From NCBI RefSeq assembly GCF_023822025.1, contig NZ_CP082909.1:1788001-1852000 (forward strand): a stretch of DNA of 64,000 bases, written 5' to 3'. Below the pieces are notes generated by a model. It was not told the DNA's origin. It did not search any database and worked only from the letters and a program-made list of their open reading frames with translations. Of the stretch, positions 40,195-49,799 are shown piece after piece. The stretch's first letter is position 1, and the number at the start of each line of letters is the position of its first letter. Source of the stretch: Endozoicomonas sp. 4G (lineage in GTDB: Bacteria > Pseudomonadota > Gammaproteobacteria > Pseudomonadales > Endozoicomonadaceae). The position numbers and the translations under genes were made by a program.

Positions 40195-41271
40195 ATGTTT
40201 CTTTTTCGGGGTTTATGGTTTCTGTTTCTTAATCTGATGCTGGTAGCTTCCTGCTGGAGCAGTGTCGAGTCACCTGAGCAGACAGGTCACAGGCATGCCC
40301 GTAACAGTCTTGACCGTGCCTATTTTGATTACGTCTTTTCCGAAGAAAATAAAAGGCTGCTAACAGCCATTATGATTTCAGTGCGGCAAGTTTATGACCA
40401 CTATAATCAGGATCAATGGTCAGAAGGTCTTTCTGCACCAGGGAATCAGACAGAAGTACGACAACAACTTCTCACCCACCTCATCCAGCAGGCTGTCCGG
40501 CATACAACTTCGAAAGTCACTGTAGTGGATAACAGTCACCCGGACTCTTGCATGTTCCATCTCCTGCAGGCGTTCAGTAATGCTCCTGCCATGGAGGAAT
40601 CCGGGCATGTCGTTGATTGGTATCAGGCTCGTTGGTATCGAGCCCTGCCTGTGTTGCTTCAGGGGGCCGTCGCTGAAGATCGTATGGACTCTATGGAGAG
40701 CCTGATTCAGGAGGCTGTGCAGAACAGTTTCAGAGAATTCCCGTCTAACCCGATTTCCCGGGAACAGTTAGCCCGGCAACTGGGTTTTATAGTGGTGGAA
40801 ATGCAGGAGCTTTTTCTTCGTGGTGAGGCGCTCCGTTCTCTTAGCTACAAGGTCAGGAACTATAAACAGATACCGGAGATTGCCAGTGATCCTGGATTTC
40901 CTTTTTTTCTTTCCTTTTTGACTGAACGGTTTAACAGCCATAACACCCTCTGGCATATAGAGAGCGAGGGGTGCAAAGGGCGTCAGTATCAGGAAGACCT
41001 CGCCGCCTTGTTTATGGAAGCCGCCCACCGTGAAAATGAGGGTATTGACTGGTACCAGCGGGTTCGCAACATTCTGGATGGAGAAAAAACTAAAATTCCT
41101 TTCAGAACAATCAAGCAGAAGGACGAAGATAGGGAACAAGAGTACCAATTTTGGATCCGCATTTTCCTTGGCCCGGTTTTCATAGGGGCCACCGTCATGT
41201 TCGTATTTTTGTTCAAAGAAATATATGGATCGGAACCGGAACCATCGCTGGGAAGAGCTCATAGAGGGTAG
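40195..41271 (+). CDS. Signal-anchored membrane protein of unknown family, paralogue 2 (short)
   Basis: 358 residues; GGGGGAG lies 3 bases before the ATG. Leader MFLFRGLWFLFLNLMLVASC has a good lipobox (VAS|C). The ectodomain aligns with paralogue 1 throughout (FDYVFSEENKRLL, SMESLIQEAVQNSF, ALRSLSYKV, TLWHIES) but is the most divergent of the four. The C-terminal hydrophobic helix (FLGPVFIGATVMFVFLF) is followed by only a short tail, KEIYGSEPEPSLGRAHRG, unrelated to those of paralogues 3 and 4. Function unknown. The spacer before it shares about 40 bases with that before paralogue 1 (CTGCCAGTTGATTGTCCTAT). Confidence 0.75.
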   Translation: MFLFRGLWFLFLNLMLVASCWSSVESPEQTGHRHARNSLDRAYFDYVFSEENKRLLTAIMISVRQVYDHYNQDQWSEGLSAPGNQTEVRQQLLTHLIQQAVRHTTSKVTVVDNSHPDSCMFHLLQAFSNAPAMEESGHVVDWYQARWYRALPVLLQGAVAEDRMDSMESLIQEAVQNSFREFPSNPISREQLARQLGFIVVEMQELFLRGEALRSLSYKVRNYKQIPEIASDPGFPFFLSFLTERFNSHNTLWHIESEGCKGRQYQEDLAALFMEAAHRENEGIDWYQRVRNILDGEKTKIPFRTIKQKDEDREQEYQFWIRIFLGPVFIGATVMFVFLFKEIYGSEPEPSLGRAHRG

Positions 41272-41276
41272 TACAT

Positions 41277-41340
41277 CATTTTTCGACTCCGCTCAGGGTG
41301 AATAGGGTTTTTGAAACCGTGCAGTAGGCCAAAGTTCCAC
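41277..41340. repeat. Dispersed intergenic repeat, copy 1
   Basis: About 64 bases containing GACTCCGCTCAGG(G/A)TGAA and TTTTTGAAACCGTG. A close copy lies at 43978-44043 (66 bases), again upstream of a member of the same paralogous family. This suggests that the repeat was duplicated with the gene or marks the duplication junction. Confidence 0.7.
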
Positions 41341-41437
41341 AATCCAACGTTCTGCCCATAAATTTAGTGTTTTTATTCAGCAGCAGCCAGTGGCTTGCCC
41401 TATGCTTTCTGAATTTGTCAGGGCGCAGGGGTGTCGG

Positions 41438-42961
41438 ATGTTTCTTTTTCGTGGCTTATTGTCTGTGTTTATCAGTCTGCTACTGGCGGTTTCTTGTTGG
41501 GGTAGTGCTGAGTCACCTGAGCAGAAAGCCGCCAGGTATGTCCGGGATAATTTAAGCAGTCTCTATTTTTGTTATGTGTTTGCTGAAGAAAATGAGAGTC
41601 TGTTAAAAGCCATCATGGTTTCGGTACGGCAAGTCTATGATAGCTATGAGCAGGATCAGGGGGCGGAAGAAGACTTTTTACCAGGCAGTCAGACAGAAAC
41701 CCGACAGCAGTTTCTTATCAGACTCGTCCAGCAGGCTGTTCGGCATACTACTTCGAAAGTCATTAGTAATAAGGTGGATGACAGCCACCCGGATCGCCCT
41801 ATGTTTCATCTCCTACAGGCATTCAGCAATGCTCCTGGCATGGAGGAATCCCCGGATATTACTCGTTGGTATCGAACCCGGCCAGTGTTGCTTCATGGGG
41901 TTTCGGCTGAAGATCGTACCGACTCAATGGATAGCCTGATTGAGGAGGCCGTGCAGAACAGTTTTAAAGTATTTTCGTCCAACGGGCCTTCCCAGGAAGA
42001 TTTATCCTGGCAGCTCGGTATTATTTTGGTAGAAATGCAGGAGCTTTTTCTCCGTGGCAAGGCGCTTCGTCATCTTAGCTACAGGGTCGATGAGGAAAAA
42101 CAGAACCCGGAGATAGCCAGAGATCCAGCCTTTGTTCTTTACGTTTCCTCTTTGACTGAACGGTTTAACAAGCATCCCACCCTCTGGCATACAGACAGTG
42201 AACGTCGTCAGTATCAAAAAGACCTTTCCGCCCTGTTTATGGAAGCTGCTGGACGGGAAGATTATGACACTTGGTACCAGCAGGTTCGCAGAGTTCTGGA
42301 GGTTAAAAAGCCGGTTACTTATCACTCCCGAGTACAGGATGCAGCAAATGGCGGAAGCCAAAGTAAAAAGCCATTCACGTATCCCCCCCGAAGAGATGAT
42401 TATTGGCTCAATCTTTTCAATGATTGGTATTACAAACAACTGCTCCTTATAGGCGCTTTGTTGGGAGGGTTTCCAATCTGCGCGATGGCTATAGCCATTT
42501 TCGATGGCCAGCTGCGATCACAAAGAGAACAATGGGCATGGGAGGGTAAACAGGCGGGGGAGTTGCAAAAAAAATTAGGCAAAGCACTCGACAAACCCGA
42601 GCGAAAAGATCGCAAAGGAAGGGGCTGGGAACCTGACAGCAGAGACAGGGAAGAGGTCAAAAAGATTATGGAAGGCTTTGATAGAAAAATTACGGAAAAG
42701 GTACTGATCAGCGCCAGGATTCTGGATCCCAATGCCTGTCACATGGATATGACTGATCTCTACATGCAGATACCGCTGACGAAGCTATACGCTTATTTGA
42801 AGGAACATGGGTGTATCTCGACAAAAGAAGTCAAAAGACGCCAGAAGAGGGAGACCAGGCATTCACCCACCAGTAGTTCTTCAAGCCAGCAAAGAGAAAA
42901 AGGCGTTACTAGTTGGGGCACCCCAACGACTTCCAAGGTTAAGCGTCGTAAGGCCACCTAA
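41438..42961 (+). CDS. Signal-anchored membrane protein of unknown family, paralogue 3 (full length)
   Basis: 507 residues from ATG 41438 (AGGGGTG upstream). Leader MFLFRGLLSVFISLLLAVSC, ectodomain as in paralogue 1 with an extra NKVDDSHPD segment and a duplicated KKPVTYHSR/KKPFTYPPR stretch before the membrane helix (about residues 356-378, LLLIGALLGGFPICAMAIAIF). A cytoplasmic region of about 130 residues follows: charged helix (QAGELQKKLGKALDK), a conserved DSRDREEVKKIMEGFDRK segment, LTKLYAYLKEHG, a Ser-rich stretch and a basic end KVKRRKAT. The tail is shared with paralogue 4. The combination of sensor-like ectodomain, single helix and small cytoplasmic module suggests signalling or a host-directed tail, but no family is recognised. 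Confidence 0.78.
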   Translation: MFLFRGLLSVFISLLLAVSCWGSAESPEQKAARYVRDNLSSLYFCYVFAEENESLLKAIMVSVRQVYDSYEQDQGAEEDFLPGSQTETRQQFLIRLVQQAVRHTTSKVISNKVDDSHPDRPMFHLLQAFSNAPGMEESPDITRWYRTRPVLLHGVSAEDRTDSMDSLIEEAVQNSFKVFSSNGPSQEDLSWQLGIILVEMQELFLRGKALRHLSYRVDEEKQNPEIARDPAFVLYVSSLTERFNKHPTLWHTDSERRQYQKDLSALFMEAAGREDYDTWYQQVRRVLEVKKPVTYHSRVQDAANGGSQSKKPFTYPPRRDDYWLNLFNDWYYKQLLLIGALLGGFPICAMAIAIFDGQLRSQREQWAWEGKQAGELQKKLGKALDKPERKDRKGRGWEPDSRDREEVKKIMEGFDRKITEKVLISARILDPNACHMDMTDLYMQIPLTKLYAYLKEHGCISTKEVKRRQKRETRHSPTSSSSSQQREKGVTSWGTPTTSKVKRRKAT

Positions 42962-42993
42962 TACGTCACTTCAATGAGTTTGATATCCGAACA

Positions 42994-43030
42994 CCCCCTC
43001 GTTCCCAAGCGAAGCGTGGGAACGAGGGGG
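42994..43030. repeat. REP-like perfect palindrome
   Basis: CCCCCTCGTTCCCA (42994-43007) is the exact reverse complement of 43017-43030, around a 9-base loop AGCGAAGCG. The core GTTCCCA...TGGGAAC resembles palindromic elements common in gammaproteobacterial spacers. It sits between two convergent genes and could also act as a terminator, although no T-run follows on either strand. Confidence 0.8.
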
Positions 43031-43034
43031 TAAA

Positions 43035-43538
43035 TTACTCAAAAATGTTTACTCCGTTCAATGGATACCAGTCTTCAGTCATTAGCTGGTCGTAAGACCA
43101 CGGGCATTCGTCGGGAAAGCTATTATTATCCAGTCTTTGATTTTTATTGACATAAAAATTCATTTCCCTGATGGCTTTCCTTTTTCCGTCAGGGTACGAA
43201 ACCGCTAAAGCGTCCTGGATTCTTGTTTTTAAACTGTGATTTTTACCTATTAATTTATTAATCCCATCCCTGGCAGTACATACTGACACCATCCAGCCTT
43301 TAATCACCCGTTCCGTCGCTACACTGTCCCGTAATACGGTCGTTTGGTAATCCATCTTCAGTAAATGGAGAATAAGATTGGTTAGAAAATGTTCAAGATT
43401 ATCGACTTTTGATTCTATGCCCAACTCCAAATCCTCTAACAGATTTTCTAAATCCAACTGGTCAAAGTGATGATTTCTTAGCAAGGCTACTTGATTGGAT
43501 AACCACTGGTGATAATCAGTTTCGTATAAATTACTCAT
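43035..43538 (-). CDS. DUF29-family protein
   Basis: 167 residues. It matches the DUF29 pattern from the start: LYETDYHQWLSNQVALLRNH, then DLENLLEDLE, then a helix with HLLKMDYQT. The family is widespread in cyanobacteria and proteobacteria, often in tandem copies, and has no established function. GGAGTGAA precedes the ATG. Its ATG overlaps the stop of a second DUF29 reading frame upstream (TATGAGTAA), the usual translationally coupled arrangement, but that copy survives only as a fragment. The C-terminus (LMTEDWYPLNGVNIFE) is repeated almost exactly in the fragment. Confidence 0.85.
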   Translation of the reverse strand: MSNLYETDYHQWLSNQVALLRNHHFDQLDLENLLEDLELGIESKVDNLEHFLTNLILHLLKMDYQTTVLRDSVATERVIKGWMVSVCTARDGINKLIGKNHSLKTRIQDALAVSYPDGKRKAIREMNFYVNKNQRLDNNSFPDECPWSYDQLMTEDWYPLNGVNIFE

Positions 43539-43590
43539 AAATGTTCACTCCATTAAACGGATACCATTCTTCAGCCATCAACCGCTCCCT
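43531..43590 (-). pseudogene. Remnant 3' end of a second DUF29 gene
   Basis: The minus strand encodes RLMAEEWYPFNGVNIYE followed by TAA, a near copy of the C-terminus of the adjacent DUF29 protein. Upstream of it the frame runs into the 51-bp tandem repeat, so the rest of the gene has been replaced or deleted. Confidence 0.75.
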
Positions 43591-43978
43591 CCCAGTCGCG
43601 CTCCAGGCGCTTGGTGGGATACCCCCCATCCCTGGGGATATCCCAGTCGCGCTCCAGGCGCTTGGTGGGATACCCCCCATCCCTGGGGATATCCCAGTCG
43701 CGCTCCAGGCGCTTGGTGGGATACCCCCCATCCCTGGGGATATCCCAGTCGCGCTCCAGGCGCTTGGTGGGATACCCCCCATCCCTGGGGATATCCCAGT
43801 CGCGCTCCAGGCGCTTGGTGGGATACCCCCCATCCCTGGGGATAAGTCGGCCAGCAGGTCTGAGTTTCACCTTTGTTCGAGGTTTGAGGATAGCAGTTGG
43901 TGAGGGGGGTGCAAGTTGTTGGCGGGGTTCAGGGGCTGTTGTGCCTGACAGGAACTTTATGGTTGCTTCGAAGTCCAC
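43571..43978 (-). CDS. Doubtful repeat protein with 17-residue repeats
   Basis: A 135-codon frame starts MDFEATIKFLSGTTAPEPRQ, runs through a Pro/Lys/Arg-rich stretch, then about five copies of a 17-residue unit containing DIPRDGGYPTKRLERDW, and ends EGAVDG. Because the underlying 51-bp unit is a multiple of three, several frames stay open through it. Only the first 45 residues look like ordinary coding sequence. It may be the 5' part of a gene broken by the repeat, or not a gene. Confidence 0.25.
   Translation of the reverse strand: MDFEATIKFLSGTTAPEPRQQLAPPSPTAILKPRTKVKLRPAGRLIPRDGGYPTKRLERDWDIPRDGGYPTKRLERDWDIPRDGGYPTKRLERDWDIPRDGGYPTKRLERDWDIPRDGGYPTKRLERDWEGAVDG
43591..43844. repeat. 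51-bp tandem repeat, 5 copies
   Basis: Five almost identical units start at 43591, 43642, 43693, 43744 and 43795; the last is one base short. Each unit contains an imperfect palindrome around TGGGATACCCCCC and GGGGATATCCCA. The near identity of the units implies recent expansion or homogenisation. Confidence 0.95.
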
Positions 43979-44139
43979 ATTCTTAGACTCCGCTCAGGAT
44001 GAACGAGGTTTTTGAAACCGTGTAGCAGGCTGAACAGTTCCACGATGAAACATTCTGCCCGTGAATACATTGTTTTTTTCTGTAGCGTCCAGTCGCTTAT
44101 TCAATGTTTTCCGAATTAATCAGAGTGCAGGAGTGTCGG
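43845..44139. other. Spacer between the repeat and paralogue 4
   Basis: Holds the start of the doubtful minus-strand frame, the second copy of the dispersed intergenic repeat (43978-44043), and the conserved leader of the membrane-protein family (ending GCAGGAGTGTCGG before the ATG, with AGGAG as Shine-Dalgarno). No other gene seen. Confidence 0.6.
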
Positions 44140-45678
44140 ATGGTTCTTTTTCGTGGCTTATTGTCTGTGTTTCTCAGTTTGCTACTGGCGGTTTCCTGCT
44201 GGGGCAGTGCTGAGACACCCGAGCAGAAAGCCGCCAGGAATGTCCACGATAATCTGAACAGTCTCTATTTTGATTACGTGTTTGCCCAAGAGAATGAGAG
44301 GCTGTTAAAAGCCCTCATGGTTTCGGTTCGCCATGTCTATGATAGCTATGGGCAAGACCGGGGGGCGCAAGGCCGCTCTTTACCCGCCAGTCAGACAGAA
44401 ACCCAACAGCAGTTTCTGATCAGACTCGTTCAGCAGGCCGTCCGGCATACTATTTGGAAAGTGATCGGTAGCGATGACCCGGATCACCCTATGTTTCAGC
44501 TTCTGCTCAACAAGGCACCTGACATGGAGGAATCCGAAGAGGTCGCCTATTGGTATCAAGCCAGGCCGGTGTTGCTTTACGGGGTCTCGGCTGAAGATCG
44601 TACCGACTCAATGGATAGCCTGATTGAGGAGGCAGTGCAGAACAGTTTCGAAGCATTTGGGTCCAACCCGCTTTCTCAGGAAATGTTATCCCGTCAGCTC
44701 GGTTTTATTCTGTTAGAAATGCAGGAGCTTTTTCTCCGTGGCAAGGCGCTTCGTCATCTTAGCTACAGGGTCGATCAGCAAAAACAGAACCCGGAGATTG
44801 CCAGAGACCCAGCCTTTGTTCTTTACGTGTCCTCTTTGACTGAACGGTTTAACAACCATCCCACCCTCTGGCATACAGACAGTAAACGTCGTCAGTATCA
44901 AAAAGACCTTTCCGCCCTGTTTATAGAAGCCGCTGGTCGTGAAGATTATGGCATTGAGTGGTACCAGCAGGTTCGCAGAGTGCTGGAGGGTAAAAAGCCG
45001 GTCACTTACCACCCCCGAAGTGGTTATAATCTCGATGGTCTCAACTATAAAGTACTGTTCCTTTCAGGCGCCCTGCTCGGAGGTTTTTTAACCGGCGTGA
45101 TGGGTATAGCCATTGCTCATGGCCAGAGGCTGTCACAAATAGAGCAGTGGGCATGGGAGAGTGAACAGGCGGAGGAGTTGCAAAGAAAGTTAGGCAAAGC
45201 ACTCGAGCTGGAAGATCAGCAAGGAAGGGACCGGCTACCTGACAGCAGAGACAGGAAAAAGATCGGAGAGATTTTGGAAGACTTTGATAGAAGAGCTACG
45301 GAAAAGGTACTGATCAGATCCGGGGCTCTGAATCCCTATTCCAGTAACATGAAGATTAATCTCGGCATGCAGATATCGCTGATAGAGCTTTACGCTCATT
45401 TGAAGGAACGCAGGTATCTCGTGACAAAAGAAGAGAAAAGACGCCGGGAGCTGGAGAGGGAGCTGGAAGAGGCTAATGAAAGGGTCCGAACAGCCACCTG
45501 CATCGCAACTACCTATCGACGCAATGAGCAGGGGAGTGCGACCACGCATTCACCCTCCGGTAGCTCTTCCAGTAGTGCTTCCAGTAGTTCTTCAAGTCAG
45601 CAAAGCGCAAGTGGCTGTTCCAGCTGGGGCACCCCAAGCACTTCTGAGGTTCAATCCCGGGAGGCAACCTGGAGCTGA
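44140..45678 (+). CDS. Signal-anchored membrane protein of unknown family, paralogue 4 (full length)
   Basis: 512 residues from ATG 44140 (AGGAG upstream). Leader MVLFRGLLSVFLSLLLAVSC, conserved ectodomain (LYFDYVFAQENERLL, SLIEEAVQNSF, ALRHLSYRVDQQKQNPEIA, NNHPTLWHTDS), a transmembrane helix at about residues 306-328 (VLFLSGALLGGFLTGVMGIAI), then a tail with LQRKLGKALELEDQQ, LPDSRDRKKIGEILEDF and IELYAHLKERR. An added coiled-coil (RRELERELEEANERV) and a long serine run (SSSSASSSSSSQQS) come near the end. The tail ends WGTPSTSEVQSREATWS, matching WGTPTTSKVKRRKAT of paralogue 3. Function unknown. Confidence 0.78.
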   Translation: MVLFRGLLSVFLSLLLAVSCWGSAETPEQKAARNVHDNLNSLYFDYVFAQENERLLKALMVSVRHVYDSYGQDRGAQGRSLPASQTETQQQFLIRLVQQAVRHTIWKVIGSDDPDHPMFQLLLNKAPDMEESEEVAYWYQARPVLLYGVSAEDRTDSMDSLIEEAVQNSFEAFGSNPLSQEMLSRQLGFILLEMQELFLRGKALRHLSYRVDQQKQNPEIARDPAFVLYVSSLTERFNNHPTLWHTDSKRRQYQKDLSALFIEAAGREDYGIEWYQQVRRVLEGKKPVTYHPRSGYNLDGLNYKVLFLSGALLGGFLTGVMGIAIAHGQRLSQIEQWAWESEQAEELQRKLGKALELEDQQGRDRLPDSRDRKKIGEILEDFDRRATEKVLIRSGALNPYSSNMKINLGMQISLIELYAHLKERRYLVTKEEKRRRELERELEEANERVRTATCIATTYRRNEQGSATTHSPSGSSSSSASSSSSSQQSASGCSSWGTPSTSEVQSREATWS

Positions 45679-45840
45679 GTGTCACCTTTAAAAAAACTCC
45701 CTGATAAACAATTTCCGCAATTAAAGAACCTGCCTCTTGTGAATTTGCAGACTTTCCTTATTATTGTTGCTTCACGGAGATTCGCTCAGAATCTCTGCAC
45801 TCGTCCTGATTCAGGACCCTCAGAATTGTTCAAGACATAA

Positions 45841-47139
<1,299 letters not shown>

Positions 47140-47165
47140 CCGAGAATGTTTTACCCAGAGCGCCT

Positions 47166-48557
47166 TCAGGTGCTCTGGGTCACCGGCTCCGAGACCAGGT
47201 TTTTCAACCAGCGTCGTGAGAATACCCGCAACAGCACCATCAACGCCTTGGACAGCTCTTCAAACAGGCTGAAAATAAACACCAGGTACAATGGTAATCC
47301 CCATTGGGCAGCGAGCCAGGCCATGGGGATACCAATCCCCCACATGGCAAAGGTGCTGATGATGGCCGTGGCTTTGACATCGCCGCCACTTCTTAGCAGA
47401 CCCATAATGCCCATCAGGTTGATAACCCGGACACACAAGCCAACACTGGCGACAATCATGGCTTCTTGGGCCATGGTCATGGTGGTGCCTTCAAACTTTC
47501 CGAACAGGCTGACCACATCCGTCCGGAAAATAATCAGCACAGTAGCAACAATCAGGGCAATAAAAGGAGACAGAATCAGCATCATCCAACCCTGTCGCCA
47601 GGCTTTTTCAAATCGCTGGGCTCCCAGTTCCTGACCCAGAATAATTGAGCCACCCACCCCGAATCCGATAAACAGCGAAATCAGAATAGCCTCAATGGAA
47701 GAGATCGCTGACATGATCGCCAGTTCATTCACGCCAATACTGGCGTAGATGACGCTGTATATAATCAGGCCAAAAGCCCAGGAACCATCCTGGAGTACAA
47801 TGGGAACACTGACTTTGAAATAGCGGACCAGCTCTTTCTTTTTCATGCCCAGTTCAGCATCCCGCTTTTCAGGGATCAGATGACTTCTGAACTGTTTGAT
47901 GTACCAGAGCAGCAGGGCCGTCTGAAAGAATCTGGACAGTGTGGTTCCCCAGGCCGAGCCGGCAACGCCCAGTTCCGGGAAGCCAAAGTGGCCAAAAATC
48001 AGCACGTAATTCAGGAAGACATTCACCAGGATGGCATAAAAGCCAATGCGGGTAGGTGTTCTGGCATCGCCAGACGCTCTCATGGCGGCTTCCAGAGGTA
48101 CGACGATGGCCGCACATATAATAGAGGGCGCGGTAATCAACAGGTATTCAATCGCCAGCCCGGTCAATTCCGGGTCATTGGTCGAAAAGCCAATCACCAC
48201 ATCAGGCAGCAGCATGTAGAAGGCGACAAAAGGGATCGTGATACATACTGAGATCAGCAGCGACTGCACCAGCGTTCTTCGCAGGCCCGCCGTATCCCCC
48301 GAGCCTATAAACTGGGAGGCCAGAATGCTCATGCCGCTACCCAGGGAAGCGGTCAGAATCAGATTAAAGAAAAAGATTCGGTTACCCAGACCCACCGCCG
48401 CAACAGCCGTTTCACCCAGCTGGCCGACCATCAAAATATCGATGAGCCCGAGCAGGGAAAACATCATGGATTGCAGGGAAACAGGCAGGGCGAGGCGCCA
48501 GAGTTTACGGAAAAACTCCCTGTCCGCACTGGCACTCAGTGAAGTGGGTTTATTCAT
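47166..48557 (-). CDS. MATE-family efflux transporter
   Basis: Inner-membrane exporter of cationic drugs or toxic metabolites driven by Na+ or H+. 463 residues with twelve hydrophobic helices in two homologous halves, as is standard for MATE/NorM. Characteristic segments include FRKLWRLALPVSLQSMMFSLLGLIDILMVG at the start (given in part: LALPVSLQSM) and the repeat of this pattern in the second half (YFKVSVPIVLQDGSWAFG). AGGAACTGA precedes the ATG. Substrate not predictable. The stop codon lies inside an inverted repeat (47153-47180) shared with the end of serS. Confidence 0.93.
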   Translation of the reverse strand: MNKPTSLSASADREFFRKLWRLALPVSLQSMMFSLLGLIDILMVGQLGETAVAAVGLGNRIFFFNLILTASLGSGMSILASQFIGSGDTAGLRRTLVQSLLISVCITIPFVAFYMLLPDVVIGFSTNDPELTGLAIEYLLITAPSIICAAIVVPLEAAMRASGDARTPTRIGFYAILVNVFLNYVLIFGHFGFPELGVAGSAWGTTLSRFFQTALLLWYIKQFRSHLIPEKRDAELGMKKKELVRYFKVSVPIVLQDGSWAFGLIIYSVIYASIGVNELAIMSAISSIEAILISLFIGFGVGGSIILGQELGAQRFEKAWRQGWMMLILSPFIALIVATVLIIFRTDVVSLFGKFEGTTMTMAQEAMIVASVGLCVRVINLMGIMGLLRSGGDVKATAIISTFAMWGIGIPMAWLAAQWGLPLYLVFIFSLFEELSKALMVLLRVFSRRWLKNLVSEPVTQST

Positions 48558-48818
48558 TCAGTTCCTGATAAAAGGTGAGACTGTTGGTGGTTCAGTCTTG
48601 ACTTATTCGACGAAGATTATAAGAACTAAAGTACTGCTCATCTGCTAGGGAATACCGAAACCAAAAAGGTAATCAGTCATCTCAAGAGGTTTCAACCCCC
48701 TGAACTCTAATCAGCGTTATAAAAGAAACTAATTTCAAACGTTACCCTCGCAGGCATACACTGACATTTTCCAAACGCCCTCCGTGTTGTTAATGAAATT
48801 GTTAATGAGATTGTTGCC

Positions 48819-49799
48819 ATGCCAGGAACACATATTTCCTATGCTGCCCAGAATTTTGAAGGACTCTCTTATCTGATTCAGGATGTACCCAGTGTCGCAC
48901 TGGTGACCGAGGGAGGTGGGCAACGTGGCATTTTTACGGCTGGGGTTTTGGATGCATTTCTAAATGCCGGTTTTAATCCTTTTGGCTTGCTGATTGGCAC
49001 GTCTTCCGGTGCTCTCAACCTGGCTTCTTACATTTGTGGTCAGGAAAAACATGCGTATCGGGTCATTACAGAAGCCACTACCTCCCAGAATTTTTTTGCG
49101 CTCAAGCGTTTTTTAACCGGTAAGGGAGGTTTGGATCTGGACTGGCTGGTTCAGCAGGCGAAATCGGGTCTGGTACTGGACTGGAATGCCGGACGTGAAA
49201 ATATGCGTCATCGAACCGTATTGGCCAGTGCCTGTGGTTTGAGTCAACATCAGGCCTGTTATTTCAATTTGGCAGAAGACGACTGGCAACTGGCTTTGAA
49301 AGCCACCTGTTCCATTCCCCTGTTGCATACAAAGCCAGTACAGAACGAATCAGAGCGTTATGTTGATGGCGGTGTTTGTGCCCCCATACCGGTTCAGGAA
49401 GCTTACCGCCGTGGTTATAACCACATTGTTGTAGTTCGAACCATGCCCGTTGAATTTTACCGTGAGCACCAGTGGTTGAAAGGTATAAGTAAGTGGATGA
49501 AAAAGACCCGAGTCGCAGAGTTGGTGCAGTTGCTGGTTGAGCATGAAGAAAGTTATCGTAAAACTCAGGAATTTCTGGCAATACCCCCTGATGATGTCAC
49601 CATTTATGAAATTCATCCTAACAAAACTCTGGGTTCAAAATTGATTGGCAGCTCTATGGATGCTTTGGAAAGGGATTACGAGCTTGGCCTGAAATCCGGG
49701 CGTTACTTCCTGAACAGTGTGGGCCGAAGAATTGTCAGCCCGTCCGTCCTGAGTCTTTCAAAGGAGAGTGGCTCTCGGGGAACATCGCCACTACTGTAG
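48819..49799 (+). CDS. Patatin-like phospholipase
   Basis: Serine acyl hydrolase expected to cleave phospholipids or other acyl esters. 326 residues. Oxyanion-hole motif EGGGQRGIFTAGV (residues 31-43), nucleophile Ser62 in GTSSG, and the dyad Asp183 in YVDGGV, all in the usual order. The arrangement resembles YjjU/RssA-type bacterial patatins rather than secreted ExoU. No signal peptide. The C-terminal region (SVGRRIVSPSVLSLSKESG) is an unstructured-looking extension. The Shine-Dalgarno is weak (GAGAT). Its 3' end overlaps the converging gene at 49791 by nine bases. Confidence 0.9.
   Translation: MPGTHISYAAQNFEGLSYLIQDVPSVALVTEGGGQRGIFTAGVLDAFLNAGFNPFGLLIGTSSGALNLASYICGQEKHAYRVITEATTSQNFFALKRFLTGKGGLDLDWLVQQAKSGLVLDWNAGRENMRHRTVLASACGLSQHQACYFNLAEDDWQLALKATCSIPLLHTKPVQNESERYVDGGVCAPIPVQEAYRRGYNHIVVVRTMPVEFYREHQWLKGISKWMKKTRVAELVQLLVEHEESYRKTQEFLAIPPDDVTIYEIHPNKTLGSKLIGSSMDALERDYELGLKSGRYFLNSVGRRIVSPSVLSLSKESGSRGTSPLL

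Noticed and set aside
47153-47180. Rho-independent terminator between serS and the MATE gene
   Set aside because: The 12-bp inverted repeat is real and overlaps the MATE stop, but neither strand has a T-run after it.
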